54,177 nucleotides of DNA, from NCBI GenBank assembly GCA_021771265.1, contig JAETPK010000005.1, forward strand, positions 1-54,177. The letters run 5' to 3'. This stretch comes from Oscillospiraceae bacterium. Its GTDB lineage: Bacteria > Bacillota > Clostridia > Oscillospirales > Oscillospiraceae. Within the stretch, counting starts at the first letter, position 1; the number at the start of each line of letters is the position of its first letter. Under the pieces are notes generated by a model. The model worked only from the letters and a program-made list of their open reading frames with translations. It ran no database searches and had not been told where the DNA came from. Below, in pieces: positions 19,550 through 29,058 of this stretch. The position numbers and the translations under genes were made by a program.

Positions 19550-19610
19550 GGCAAGCCCGGTTACGAAGACCGGAAGGCGGACTTGGAGGCAAAGCTGGCG
19601 GAGTAACGGC
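19550..19610 (+). repeat. Second copy of pgi 3' end (61 bp, 3 mismatches to 19338-19398)
   Basis: Encodes [18 protein letters not shown] identical to the pgi C-terminus; period 212 bp. Confidence 0.95.
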
Positions 19611-19774
19611 CTGCTCTTCCCACAGGAATGGCGGACCGCTGTCAATATTACATTGTGAACAAAGTTTGAATTTGCTTTTTTGCATTGTCTTTTGCAAATT
19701 CTTATGGTATGCTGAACATAGCGATCTATCCCTTTCCCCCGGCGATTCTATTAGTGAGACAGGAGTGATTTATT

Positions 19775-20185
19775 ATGGTCAGACTGATTATGGGCGTCAA
19801 GGGTTCCGGCAAGACCAAGCAGCTCATCGAACTGATCAACAACGCGGCGAAGGATGAGCCCGGCAACGTGGTTTGCATTGAGGCTAACCGCAACATGATG
19901 TACGATATTCATTATCATATTCGCTTGATCGACGCTCAGGAATATCGGCTGAGCAGCTATGATCTGCTGCGCGGCTTTATCAGCGGCTTGTACGCTGGTA
20001 ACTATGACATCTCCCATGTGTTTATCGACAATCTTTGCAAGATCGTTGGCGGGGAAGTGTGCAATGAAACGGAGACTTTCCTGAACTGGCTGGATGCCTT
20101 CGGTGAGCAGAACGGCATCAAGTTCACCACCACCATCAGCGCGGAGGAATCCGCCGCCACGGACGGAATGCAGAAGTATCTGTGA
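19775..20185 (+). CDS. Small P-loop protein of unknown function
   Basis: MVRLIMGVKGSGKTKQL Walker A; downstream terminator. Confidence 0.7.
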   Translation: MVRLIMGVKGSGKTKQLIELINNAAKDEPGNVVCIEANRNMMYDIHYHIRLIDAQEYRLSSYDLLRGFISGLYAGNYDISHVFIDNLCKIVGGEVCNETETFLNWLDAFGEQNGIKFTTTISAEESAATDGMQKYL

Positions 20186-20196
20186 ATCGGAAAAGA

Positions 20197-20226
20197 AAGA
20201 GGAGGGCGCTGCCCTCCTCTTTTTTG
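20197..20226 (+). terminator. Rho-independent terminator
   Basis: GAGGAGGGC-gct-GCCCTCCTC-TTTTTT. Confidence 0.9.
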
Positions 20227-20272
20227 CCCTTTGCAAGCACTCCGGCGCGCCCCCGGGCACGCCGGAATTCTT

Positions 20273-21781
20273 TTACCGCAGTCCCTCCAGCACGTCAGCG
20301 GACATGGCATCCATATCGCTGAGGCAGATCTGGTCCACGCCGAAAAAGGCGCACATCTGCCGTCGAGCCTCCACCGCCTGGCGGTCCAGATACCACACTG
20401 TCACGGTGTTTCCCTGGACCTCCCGCACCAAATAGGCACAGGCGTAGCGGCTGGAATAATACGACTCCGTGTTCTTTTCATCCGCCAGCAGCTCCGCGAT
20501 CTCGCCGCTGTCAAGGCTGGAGACCCGCTTTCCGTTTTTCCACTGACTGCCGACAGTGGTCAGCAGCAGTGAGAGCTTCCCCACCGGGACAGTGTCCTTC
20601 AGCTCCGCCAGGGCGTAGTATACCTCCTCCATGGGCTCCAGCGGCGCGATGGAAAAGCCGTTCTCCGTTTTCTGATACGGCGCCACCCGCAAAACCAGCT
20701 GGTCCACTGACGCCGCCAAGGCGGCATAGTCGTAAGCGCTGTACGTTTTGCCCTGCCAGACGGGAGCCTCCGCCGTCACATACAACAGCCTTTCACCCAG
20801 CTTTTCCCGCAGGCCCGCCACGATTTCCGTCAGGACAGTACGGCAATTGTCCGCCAACTGGGGAAGATCCAGATACAACCCGTCATAGCCGCCATCCTCC
20901 ACCGCCCGGGCCAGCACCGCGGCGATCTCTGCGCTCTCTCCCCGCAGCGCGCTGGTGCTGCCGGTCACATAGAGCAAGGCCTTGGCGCCGGCCGAGCGGG
21001 CGGCGGACTGCATCATTTCCTGCCGCTCCGCGTCAGGAAGCGCCAGCTGGACCCGGCCCGAGGCAGCGGAAAGGCGCCCGCCGGTAATGGCCACCGCCGC
21101 ACAGCCGCTCCAGTCTCCGGAGCCATCCACGGCGATGCCGGTCAAGGACGGCGCGGCGGCGCGGTACTTGTCGTACACCCGCATGAGCATGACCGCCGCC
21201 TGTTCCCGGGTGGCGGTACGGTCGGGAGAAAATGTGTCGGCAGAAGTGCCATTGACGATGCCCAGCTCATAGGCTATGGAGATATAGCCCACGTTGGTGC
21301 TCACATCTGTAAAGGGCATGGACAGGTCCTGGGCAAGGCCGGCGATGGTCCCCCATCCCAGCGCCCGCACCAGCATGACCGCCATCTCCTCCCGGGTGAT
21401 GGGGTCCTGGGGGCAGAAATTCTCCGTCTGCCGGGTAATGGCGCCGTGGGCATAGGCGGTCTCCACCGCGCTGAAATACCAGGCGCCGGTATCCTGCACA
21501 TCGGCGTAGGTGCCCGTCTCCGGCGTCTCCATGTCCCAGCCAAACAGGCGGCACAGCACCACGGTAAAGGCCGCCCGGGTCATCTGGTGCCCCATGCCGA
21601 AGCGGGTGGAGGTCTCTCCCTGGAAAAGGCCCAGGTCCACACAGCGGCGGATATCCGACGCTGCCCAGCTGTCCGACGGTACATCCGCAAATCCCGTGGA
21701 CACGGCATCCGTGGGCACGGCACCCACCAGCAAGGCCGCCAGCAGGATGCAGGCCAGTGACCGGCCAATGAATCGTCTCAT
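20273..21781 (-). CDS. Secreted SLH-domain protein with C-terminal GH18-like domain
   Basis: Signal peptide MRRFIGRSLACILLAALLVGAVPTDA; three SLH units (FADVPSDSWAASDI..., YADVQDTGAWYFSAV..., FTDVSTNVGYISIAY...); GGYDGLYLDLPQL like GH18 DGxxxDxE region. Confidence 0.8.
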   Translation of the reverse strand: MRRFIGRSLACILLAALLVGAVPTDAVSTGFADVPSDSWAASDIRRCVDLGLFQGETSTRFGMGHQMTRAAFTVVLCRLFGWDMETPETGTYADVQDTGAWYFSAVETAYAHGAITRQTENFCPQDPITREEMAVMLVRALGWGTIAGLAQDLSMPFTDVSTNVGYISIAYELGIVNGTSADTFSPDRTATREQAAVMLMRVYDKYRAAAPSLTGIAVDGSGDWSGCAAVAITGGRLSAASGRVQLALPDAERQEMMQSAARSAGAKALLYVTGSTSALRGESAEIAAVLARAVEDGGYDGLYLDLPQLADNCRTVLTEIVAGLREKLGERLLYVTAEAPVWQGKTYSAYDYAALAASVDQLVLRVAPYQKTENGFSIAPLEPMEEVYYALAELKDTVPVGKLSLLLTTVGSQWKNGKRVSSLDSGEIAELLADEKNTESYYSSRYACAYLVREVQGNTVTVWYLDRQAVEARRQMCAFFGVDQICLSDMDAMSADVLEGLR

Positions 21782-21910
21782 GTGTCGTTTCTCCTTTTTC
21801 GCGGAAATTTCACAACGGCATTGTATCAAAATTTGGCAGATCAGTCAAACAAAGCCTGTCGAAGCCTGGGCGTCCCTGCAATTTCGGCACTTTTGGAACA
21901 CATTTTTTCT

Positions 21911-21939
21911 TTACCTGGCGCCGCCGGTCTGCTATAATA
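21911..21939 (+). promoter_or_regulatory. Putative recJ promoter: TTTACC-17 nt-TATAAT
   Basis: Consensus -10 with 17-nt spacing. Confidence 0.55.
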
Positions 21940-21997
21940 GAATAGTTATTGTGGATTCTTATACCCCAAAAATACTATTTGAAAGGAGGGAGCGCCT

Positions 21998-24097
21998 GTG
22001 AAATTCAAAAAATGGACCATCGGCACGCCGAAGGAGCAGGATGTCGCCCTCCTGCGCAGCGCCGGCTATCCGTATCTGCTGTCCACGGTGCTGGCCGCCC
22101 GGGGCATTTCCACCGCGGAGGATGCCGCTGAATTTTTGGACCGGGAGCGCGCTTTGACCGTGTCTCCCATGCTCATGCGGGATATGGACAAAGCCGTGGA
22201 GCGCATCCAGCGGGCCATCGCCGGCGGCGAGACCATCGCGGTGTTCGGCGACTATGACGTGGACGGCATCACCTCCACAGTGCTGCTGATGGACTATCTG
22301 AAAAGCTGCGGCGTAAAGTGCCTGCGGTACATCCCCCGCCGGATCGAGGACGGCTACGGCCTCTCACGCGACGCCATCCAGGGTCTCCACGACCAGGGTG
22401 CCACCTTGATGATCACCGTGGACTGCGGCATCACCGGCAACGAGGAAGTGGCTTTTGCCCGCTCTCTGGGCATGGATGTGGTGGTGACGGACCACCATGA
22501 GTGCAAGGAGACGCTGCCTGACGCCGTGGCGGTGGTGGACCCCCACCGCCCTGACTGCCCCTATCCCTTCAAGCACCTGGCCGGCGTGGGCGTGGCGCTG
22601 AAGCTGGTGCTGGCTCTGGGCGGCGAGAGCCGGGAGGACGCCCTGTTCGCCCGGTACTGCACGCTGGCGGCCATCGGCACCGTGGCCGATGTCATGCGCA
22701 TGGAGGGGGAGAACCGCACCATCGTCTCCTGCGGCCTGGAGGCCCTGCCCCACACGGATTTTGTGGGCGTTCACGCCCTGCTGAAGGAAGCGGGCCTGCT
22801 GGGCAAGCCCATCACCTCCATTCAGATCGGCTTTGTTCTCTCTCCCCGCATCAATGCCGCCGGCCGCATGGGCAAGGCGGACCTGGCCGCCGACCTGCTG
22901 GAGACCTCCGACTCCGCCCGGGCGGAGGAGCTGGCCCGGCAGCTGTGCGATCTGAACCGGGAGCGTCAGGCGGTGGAACAGGCCATCTGCGTCGATGCCG
23001 TCAACAAGATCCAAAACCTGCGCAGCGAGGAACGCTCCGCCCTGGTCCTCTCCAGCGAGAACTGGCACCAGGGCGTGGTGGGCATCGTGGCCTCCCGCCT
23101 CAGCGAAAAATACTCCTGTCCCAGCTTTATGATCCACCTGAAGGATGGCACGGGCAAAGGCTCCTGTCGGTCCTACGGCGGCTTTAACCTCTTTGCGGCC
23201 CTGGAGTCCTGCGCCGACCTGCTGGACGGCTTCGGCGGCCATGAGCTGGCCGCCGGCTTCACCATTCCGGAAGCCAATATCGACGCCTTCCGCCAGCGGA
23301 TGAACCGCTATGTCCGCTCCGCCTCCGGCGGGGAGCTGCCTGTCAGCTCCCTGGACATTGACGCGGCCATCACCTGTCCCGGCGATGTGTCGCTGTCGGA
23401 GGTGGAGCACCTGAGCCAGTTGGAGCCTTACGGCGCCGGAAATCCCCGGCCCACCTTTGCCCTGCTGGGCGCCACGGTGGACACCGTCCAGTCCGTGGGC
23501 CAGGGCAAGCATTTGAAGCTGCGGCTCTCCAAGGGCACCTGCCGGTTCGACGCCATTTTCTTCTCCGTGACGGAGACCGAGTGCGGCGTCGCCGCCGGCA
23601 TGCGGGTGGACGCCGCCTTTTATCTCCAGGCCAACACGTTCCGGGGCAACACCACACTGCAATTGCAGCTCATCGACATCCGACCCTCCCTGACTCCCAG
23701 CCGCCATGAAGCGGCGGACCTGGAGCTTTTGGACCGGCTGGTGGACGGCGCCCCCATTACCGCCCAGGAGACCGCCCGTCTGAGCGCCTCCCGGGAGCAG
23801 TTCGGCGCGTACTGGGTGCTGCTGGAGCGGCGTCTCCGTCAGGGGAAGGCAGAGGAAGATCTGCTGCCCTTTTTGCGGCAGCTGGCAGCCCAGGCCGGCG
23901 GCGGGGAGAGCTTCCTGCGGGCGGGGCTGGCCTTGCTGGTCTTTGACGAGCGGGGACTTATGTCCGTGAACCGGGACGGTGGGCGGCTGACCCTTTGTCT
24001 CAATCCCATCCAGGGAAAGGTGGATCTGTTCGCCTCTCCTTATCTCTCCCGGCTGCGCGGCGGCGCGGCCAATCGGAACCGAGGTGACGTTGTATGA
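21998..24097 (+). CDS. recJ: Single-stranded-DNA-specific exonuclease RecJ (GTG start)
   Basis: VFGDYDVDGITST, TDHHE, GTVADVM DHH-family motifs. Confidence 0.96.
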   Translation: MKFKKWTIGTPKEQDVALLRSAGYPYLLSTVLAARGISTAEDAAEFLDRERALTVSPMLMRDMDKAVERIQRAIAGGETIAVFGDYDVDGITSTVLLMDYLKSCGVKCLRYIPRRIEDGYGLSRDAIQGLHDQGATLMITVDCGITGNEEVAFARSLGMDVVVTDHHECKETLPDAVAVVDPHRPDCPYPFKHLAGVGVALKLVLALGGESREDALFARYCTLAAIGTVADVMRMEGENRTIVSCGLEALPHTDFVGVHALLKEAGLLGKPITSIQIGFVLSPRINAAGRMGKADLAADLLETSDSARAEELARQLCDLNRERQAVEQAICVDAVNKIQNLRSEERSALVLSSENWHQGVVGIVASRLSEKYSCPSFMIHLKDGTGKGSCRSYGGFNLFAALESCADLLDGFGGHELAAGFTIPEANIDAFRQRMNRYVRSASGGELPVSSLDIDAAITCPGDVSLSEVEHLSQLEPYGAGNPRPTFALLGATVDTVQSVGQGKHLKLRLSKGTCRFDAIFFSVTETECGVAAGMRVDAAFYLQANTFRGNTTLQLQLIDIRPSLTPSRHEAADLELLDRLVDGAPITAQETARLSASREQFGAYWVLLERRLRQGKAEEDLLPFLRQLAAQAGGGESFLRAGLALLVFDERGLMSVNRDGGRLTLCLNPIQGKVDLFASPYLSRLRGGAANRNRGDVV

Positions 24098-26307
24098 CCA
24101 TTCAGGAACAGTACGAAAATCTGGAAAAGACCATACGGATGTATAATCCCTCCGCGGACTTTGCCCAGATCCGGGCGGCCTTTGAGTACGCTGATCGGTG
24201 CCACGATGGTCAAAAGCGTAAGAGCGGCGAGCCCTATATCATCCATCCTCTGGCCGTGGCCCAGATCGTGGCGGAGCAAAACCTGGACTCCGAGTCCATT
24301 ATGGCCGCTTTGCTCCACGATGTCATCGAGGATACTCCCGCCACCCATGAGGACGTGGAAAAGCTGTTCTCTCCCACCATCGCCAACCTGGTGGAGGGCG
24401 TCAGCAAGCTGACCCGTATCCAGTACGCCACCAAGGAAGACGAGCAGATGGAGAACCTGCGGAAAATGCTCATCGCCATGAGCAAGGACATCCGCGTCAT
24501 CCTCATCAAGATCTCCGACCGGCTCCACAATATGCGGACCATGGAGTACCAGTCTCCGGCCAAGCAGAAGCAAAAGTCCCTGGAGACCATGGAGATCTAC
24601 GCGCCCATTGCCCACCGGCTGGGTATGCAGCGCATCAAGTGGGAGCTGGAGGACCTGTCTTTAAAATACCTGGACCCCATCGGCTATGATGAGATCGTCT
24701 CCAAGCTGGATGAAAAGCACCAGGAATACGAGGCCTTCATGCAGCGGACCCAGATCCAGATCGACGACCGGCTCAACGAGCTGAATATCCAGCATATCGT
24801 CTACGGCCGTATGAAGCATCCCTACTCCATTTACCGGAAGATGTTCAACCAGAACAAATCTCTGGATGAGATCTTCGACCTGTTCGCCTTCCGGGTCATC
24901 GTGGAGAATGTGGGAGACTGCTATAACGTGCTGGGCGTCATCCACGACATTTACAAGCCTGTCCTGGGCCGGTTCAAGGATTATATCGGCACGCCCAAGC
25001 CCAACGGCTACCAGTCTCTCCACACCACCGTGGTAGGCGGTGACGGCATCCCCTTCGAGGTGCAGATCCGCACCCGGGAGATGCATGAGGTGGCTGAATA
25101 CGGCGTGGCCGCCCACTGGAAATACAAGCAGGGGGGCCAGGGCGCCGGCACGGAGGGCCGCTATGAGTGGGTCCGGCGCCTGCTGGAAAACCAGGAGGGC
25201 GCCGACGCCGAGGAGTATATCCACTCCCTGAAGATCGACATGTTCTCCGACGAGGTGTTTGTGTTCACCCCCAACGGCGACGTGCAGAATCTGCCCGCCG
25301 GCGCCACCCCCATCGACTTTGCATACGCCATCCACTCCGCCGTGGGCAACCACATGGTGGGCGCCAAGGTCAATAACCGCATCGTCACCTTCGACTATGT
25401 GCTGAAAAACGGCGACATCGTGGAGATCCTCACCTCCAAGGCCGCCAAGGGCCCCAGCCGGGACTGGATGAACATCGCCAAGTCCAGCGAGGCCCGCAGC
25501 AAGATCCGCCAGTGGTTCAAAAAGGAGAAGCGGGACGAGAACATCGCCAATGGCCGCTCCGCCTTTGAGGCGGAGCTGAAGCACTGCGGCATCGCCATGC
25601 GGGATGTCATCTCCGCGGAGGCCCTGCCGCTGCTGTTGAAAAAAGTGTCTTATCCCACCTTGGATGACCTGTACGCCGCCATCGGCTATGGCGGCTTCAC
25701 CGCCCAAAAGGCTGTCAGCCGGATGCAGGGCGAGCTGCAGCGCATCGCCAAGCAGCACCAGGCGGAAAAGCTGGCGCTGGAAGCCAGCGAGGCCAAGCCC
25801 GCCAAGCCGGAGGAGGTCCGATCCCCGGCACCCAAGCGGGTGAAAAGCGAGCAGGGCATCATTGTGGAGGGGCTGGACAACTGCCTGGTGAAGTTCTCCA
25901 AGTGCTGCACCCCCGTCCCCGGTGACGAGATCATCGGCTTCATCACCCGGGGCTACGGCGTATCCGTCCACCGGGCGGACTGCCCCAACGCCACCCTGGC
26001 CAAACGCACCGCCCCCGGCCAGGAGGGCCGCTGGATCAAGGTCTCCTGGGGCTCTGACACCAACGAGAGCTATCCCACCACCCTGGACGTCATCTGCAAG
26101 GACCGGGCCAACCTGCTGCTGGATATCTCCGCCGCCCTGTCCACCACCAACACCTTCGTGCTGGGCATCAACACCCGCAGCACCGAGGATGGCTTTGCCA
26201 TCTGCCGGCTGGAGGTCCGCATCCGGGACGGCGTGCAGCTCCACGCCATCATGAACAAGCTGAACCAGATCTCCGGCGTCTTGAAAGTCACGCGGCCCGC
26301 GGGCTGA
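24094..26307 (+). CDS. relA: Bifunctional (p)ppGpp synthetase/hydrolase RelA/SpoT
   Basis: HD region, synthetase, TGS and ACT regions; overlaps recJ by ATGA. Confidence 0.96.
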   Translation: MTIQEQYENLEKTIRMYNPSADFAQIRAAFEYADRCHDGQKRKSGEPYIIHPLAVAQIVAEQNLDSESIMAALLHDVIEDTPATHEDVEKLFSPTIANLVEGVSKLTRIQYATKEDEQMENLRKMLIAMSKDIRVILIKISDRLHNMRTMEYQSPAKQKQKSLETMEIYAPIAHRLGMQRIKWELEDLSLKYLDPIGYDEIVSKLDEKHQEYEAFMQRTQIQIDDRLNELNIQHIVYGRMKHPYSIYRKMFNQNKSLDEIFDLFAFRVIVENVGDCYNVLGVIHDIYKPVLGRFKDYIGTPKPNGYQSLHTTVVGGDGIPFEVQIRTREMHEVAEYGVAAHWKYKQGGQGAGTEGRYEWVRRLLENQEGADAEEYIHSLKIDMFSDEVFVFTPNGDVQNLPAGATPIDFAYAIHSAVGNHMVGAKVNNRIVTFDYVLKNGDIVEILTSKAAKGPSRDWMNIAKSSEARSKIRQWFKKEKRDENIANGRSAFEAELKHCGIAMRDVISAEALPLLLKKVSYPTLDDLYAAIGYGGFTAQKAVSRMQGELQRIAKQHQAEKLALEASEAKPAKPEEVRSPAPKRVKSEQGIIVEGLDNCLVKFSKCCTPVPGDEIIGFITRGYGVSVHRADCPNATLAKRTAPGQEGRWIKVSWGSDTNESYPTTLDVICKDRANLLLDISAALSTTNTFVLGINTRSTEDGFAICRLEVRIRDGVQLHAIMNKLNQISGVLKVTRPAG

Positions 26308-26400
26308 TACTGTCAAGAGGGGGCAGGCCTCTTCTTGGAGATCTCTCCCCAGTCCGCCGCACCGCACTCGTTTCACGCGCACACTTGCGAACTGCAAAGA

Positions 26401-26433
26401 ATCGTTTGTCAGGCACATGTCCTGCCAAACGAT
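26401..26433. promoter_or_regulatory. Inverted repeat between relA and dtd (ATCGTTTGTCAGG ... CCTGCCAAACGAT)
   Basis: 13-bp near-perfect stem, 7-nt loop, no T-tract. Confidence 0.4.
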
Positions 26434-26482
26434 CATGGAACATTTATTCACTTTTGGTTGATTAAGAAAAAGGAGAACGACC

Positions 26483-26926
26483 ATGCGCGCTGTTGTCACC
26501 CGTGTGCACCACGCCTCCGTCACCATTGACGGCCAGATCCACGGTCAGATCGGCCAGGGCTTTCTGGTGCTGCTGGGCGTCGGCCCCAACGACACCCACG
26601 AAACCGCCGTGAAGCTGGCGGACAAGATCTGCAACCTGCGGGTATTTGAGGACGAAAACGACAAGATGAACCTGAATCTGGAGCAGGTGGGAGGCGGTCT
26701 TTTGGTCATCTCCCAGTTCACCCTGTACGCCGACACCTCCTCCCGCCGCCCCGGCTTTTCCGGCGCTGCCAAGCCCGACCTGGCCATTCCCCTGTACGAG
26801 GACTTCATGGCCCGCTGCCGGGAGCGGGGCTTCCCTGTGGAGCACGGGGAGTTCGGCGCCAAAATGGAAGTGGATTCCCTGAATCACGGTCCCGTCACCA
26901 TCCTGTTTGACACGGACCGGCCCTGA
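26483..26926 (+). CDS. dtd: D-aminoacyl-tRNA deacylase
   Basis: MRAVVTRVHHASVTIDG...QFTLYADTSSRRPGFSGAAKPD, GEFGAKMEVDSLNHGPVTI. Confidence 0.96.
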   Translation: MRAVVTRVHHASVTIDGQIHGQIGQGFLVLLGVGPNDTHETAVKLADKICNLRVFEDENDKMNLNLEQVGGGLLVISQFTLYADTSSRRPGFSGAAKPDLAIPLYEDFMARCRERGFPVEHGEFGAKMEVDSLNHGPVTILFDTDRP

Positions 26927-26944
26927 GTTTTTTCGGAGGTCATT

Positions 26945-27559
26945 ATGGAAATCAAGACTCTGCAGGTGGGTCCCATCGGGACCAACTGCTATCTTCTCTG
27001 CGATGAAACAGCACAGCGCTGCGCCGTCATCGACCCCGGCGGAGACCCCCTGACGGTGGCCGCCGCCGTGAAGGACACCGGCTGCGCCCCCGCCGCTATT
27101 TTGCTGACCCACGGCCATTACGACCACACCGGCGCCGTGGCGGAGCTTCAGGCCAAGTGGCCCCAGGTGCCTGTGTACCTGAACCGCCGGGACCAGTACG
27201 AGGGCGACGCCTACCTCCAGCAGCTGTTCCCCCCGGTGGCAGGCACCCGGAGCTACGACGAGGGCGACACCATCACCGTGGGCAGCCTGACCCTTTCCGT
27301 CCTGGCCACGCCCGGCCACAGCGAGGGCGGCGTCACCCTCCGGTGCGGAGACGTCCTTTTCTGCGGGGACACCCTGTTTGCCGGCTCCTGCGGCCGGACG
27401 GATTTCCCCGGCGGCAGCGTGAAAAAGATCATGGCCTCCCTGAAGCGGCTGGGAAGCCTGGAGGGGGACCTGAAGGTGTACCCCGGCCATATGGAGCCCA
27501 GCACCCTGGAGCGGGAGCGGGCCTGGAACCCCTATCTCATCCAGGCCATGAACGGATAA
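26945..27559 (+). CDS. MBL-fold metallohydrolase (glyoxalase II-like)
   Basis: THGHYDHTG, GHSEGG, CGDTLFAGSCGRTD, GHMEPST. Confidence 0.92.
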   Translation: MEIKTLQVGPIGTNCYLLCDETAQRCAVIDPGGDPLTVAAAVKDTGCAPAAILLTHGHYDHTGAVAELQAKWPQVPVYLNRRDQYEGDAYLQQLFPPVAGTRSYDEGDTITVGSLTLSVLATPGHSEGGVTLRCGDVLFCGDTLFAGSCGRTDFPGGSVKKIMASLKRLGSLEGDLKVYPGHMEPSTLERERAWNPYLIQAMNG

Positions 27560-27568
27560 GGAACAGAT

Positions 27569-29044
27569 ATGAAACTGGAATTGAGAGGCCACGATGAGCG
27601 GTACGTGGTGGAACAGAGCCTCATGAACCTGTTCCCCGGAGAAAAGCCCGTCTATGCGCCCATTTTGCCCGGGGATGACACCTGGGCCATTGTGTCCCTG
27701 GGGGAGGAGGCCGGGCGGTGCCATGTGACCGTGGAACTGTGCTTCCACGGCCAGGCGCTGCCGTACAGCTATGACTGCCCCCTCTCCGGCACGAACTTTG
27801 AAAAAGAGGGCCAGCGGCGCCACGCCATCGGAGCCGCCTTTTTCCTGGCGGCCCGGACCCTCACCGGCGTGACGCCTCCCTGGGGCATGCTCACCGGCGT
27901 CCGGCCTGATAAGCCCGTCACCTGGGCCCTTTCGCAGGGCAAAAGCCCTGCCCAGGCCCGGGCCATGCTGGAGAGCGAATATTTTGTCACCCCCGACCGG
28001 GCCGCCCTGGCGGTGGAGACCGGCGCCCAGGCGTTCCGGGCCGCCCGGGGACTGGCGCCCCGGGACATCGCCGTGTACGTGGGCATTCCCTTCTGTCCCA
28101 CCCGCTGTGCCTACTGCTCCTTTGTGAGCCAGTCGGTGGAAAGGAGCTTTTCCCTGGTGCCGCCCTATGTGGACGCCCTGGTGGAGGAGATCCGCTCCGG
28201 CGGGCGGATGGTGCGGGAGCAGGGCCTGCGGTGCCGGGCCTTCTACATGGGCGGCGGCACTCCCACCACGCTGACGGCGGAGCAGATGGACCGGGTGCTG
28301 ACGGCCTTTGAGGAGGCCTTTGACCGCTCCGCCTGTGATGAGGTCACTGTGGAGGCCGGCCGGCCCGACACCATCACCGCCGAAAAGCTGGCGGTTTTAA
28401 AAGCCCACGGGGTGGACCGGGTGTCCGTGAATCCCCAGACCATGGAGGACCATGTCCTTCGGGCTATCGGCCGCCGCCACACCGCCGCGGAGCTGTCCGC
28501 CGCCATGGAGCTGGTGGGAAAATACGACTTTCCCCATGTGAACATGGATCTGATCGCGGGCCTGCCGGAGGACACGCCCGAGGGCTTCCGCCGGTCCCTG
28601 GACGCCTGCATCGCCTTTGGCACGGACAATGTCACCGTCCACACCCTGGCGCTGAAAAAGGGCAGCCGCATCCTGCTGGAGGGGCTGCGCATCCCCGCCC
28701 CCGAGGCGGTGGCGGACATGCTGGACTACGCCGCCCCCACCCTCCGCACCGCCGGCTTTTCCCCCTACTACCTGTACCGGCAGAAATACATGTCCGGCAG
28801 CTTTGAGAACATCGGCTGGAGCCGCGCCGGCGCCCAGTGCCTGTACAACATCTATATCATGTCGGAGCTGTGCTCCATTTTGTCCTTCGGCGCCGGTGGG
28901 TCCACGAAAATGGTGGAGCCGGGCACCAACCACATCGAGCGGGCATTCAACCTGAAATATCCCAAGGAGTACACGGAACGGCCGGAAAAGAGCCTTGCCA
29001 ACCAGGCGGCCTTCGCCGCGTTCTACAACAATCTGGACCTTTGA
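27569..29044 (+). CDS. hemZ: Coproporphyrinogen dehydrogenase HemZ (radical SAM)
   Basis: VGIPFCPTRCAYCSF cluster motif, MGGGTPT; gene order relA-dtd-MBL-hemZ. Confidence 0.93.
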   Translation: MKLELRGHDERYVVEQSLMNLFPGEKPVYAPILPGDDTWAIVSLGEEAGRCHVTVELCFHGQALPYSYDCPLSGTNFEKEGQRRHAIGAAFFLAARTLTGVTPPWGMLTGVRPDKPVTWALSQGKSPAQARAMLESEYFVTPDRAALAVETGAQAFRAARGLAPRDIAVYVGIPFCPTRCAYCSFVSQSVERSFSLVPPYVDALVEEIRSGGRMVREQGLRCRAFYMGGGTPTTLTAEQMDRVLTAFEEAFDRSACDEVTVEAGRPDTITAEKLAVLKAHGVDRVSVNPQTMEDHVLRAIGRRHTAAELSAAMELVGKYDFPHVNMDLIAGLPEDTPEGFRRSLDACIAFGTDNVTVHTLALKKGSRILLEGLRIPAPEAVADMLDYAAPTLRTAGFSPYYLYRQKYMSGSFENIGWSRAGAQCLYNIYIMSELCSILSFGAGGSTKMVEPGTNHIERAFNLKYPKEYTERPEKSLANQAAFAAFYNNLDL

Positions 29045-29058
29045 AAGGAGCGTTTTCC

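Noticed and set aside
19418-19606. 62-aa ORF as a separate gene
   Set aside because: Read-through of the structured insert into the duplicated pgi tail; interpreted as a repeat instead
9986-19610. Group II or group I intron interpretation of the prfB/pgi inserts
   Set aside because: No GTGCG-type 5' end, domain V/AY 3' end or group I core could be recognised, the inserts are too short, and gene tails are duplicated rather than split
24661-26526. 621-aa minus-strand ORF opposite relA
   Set aside because: Mirror frame of relA; no recognisable domain
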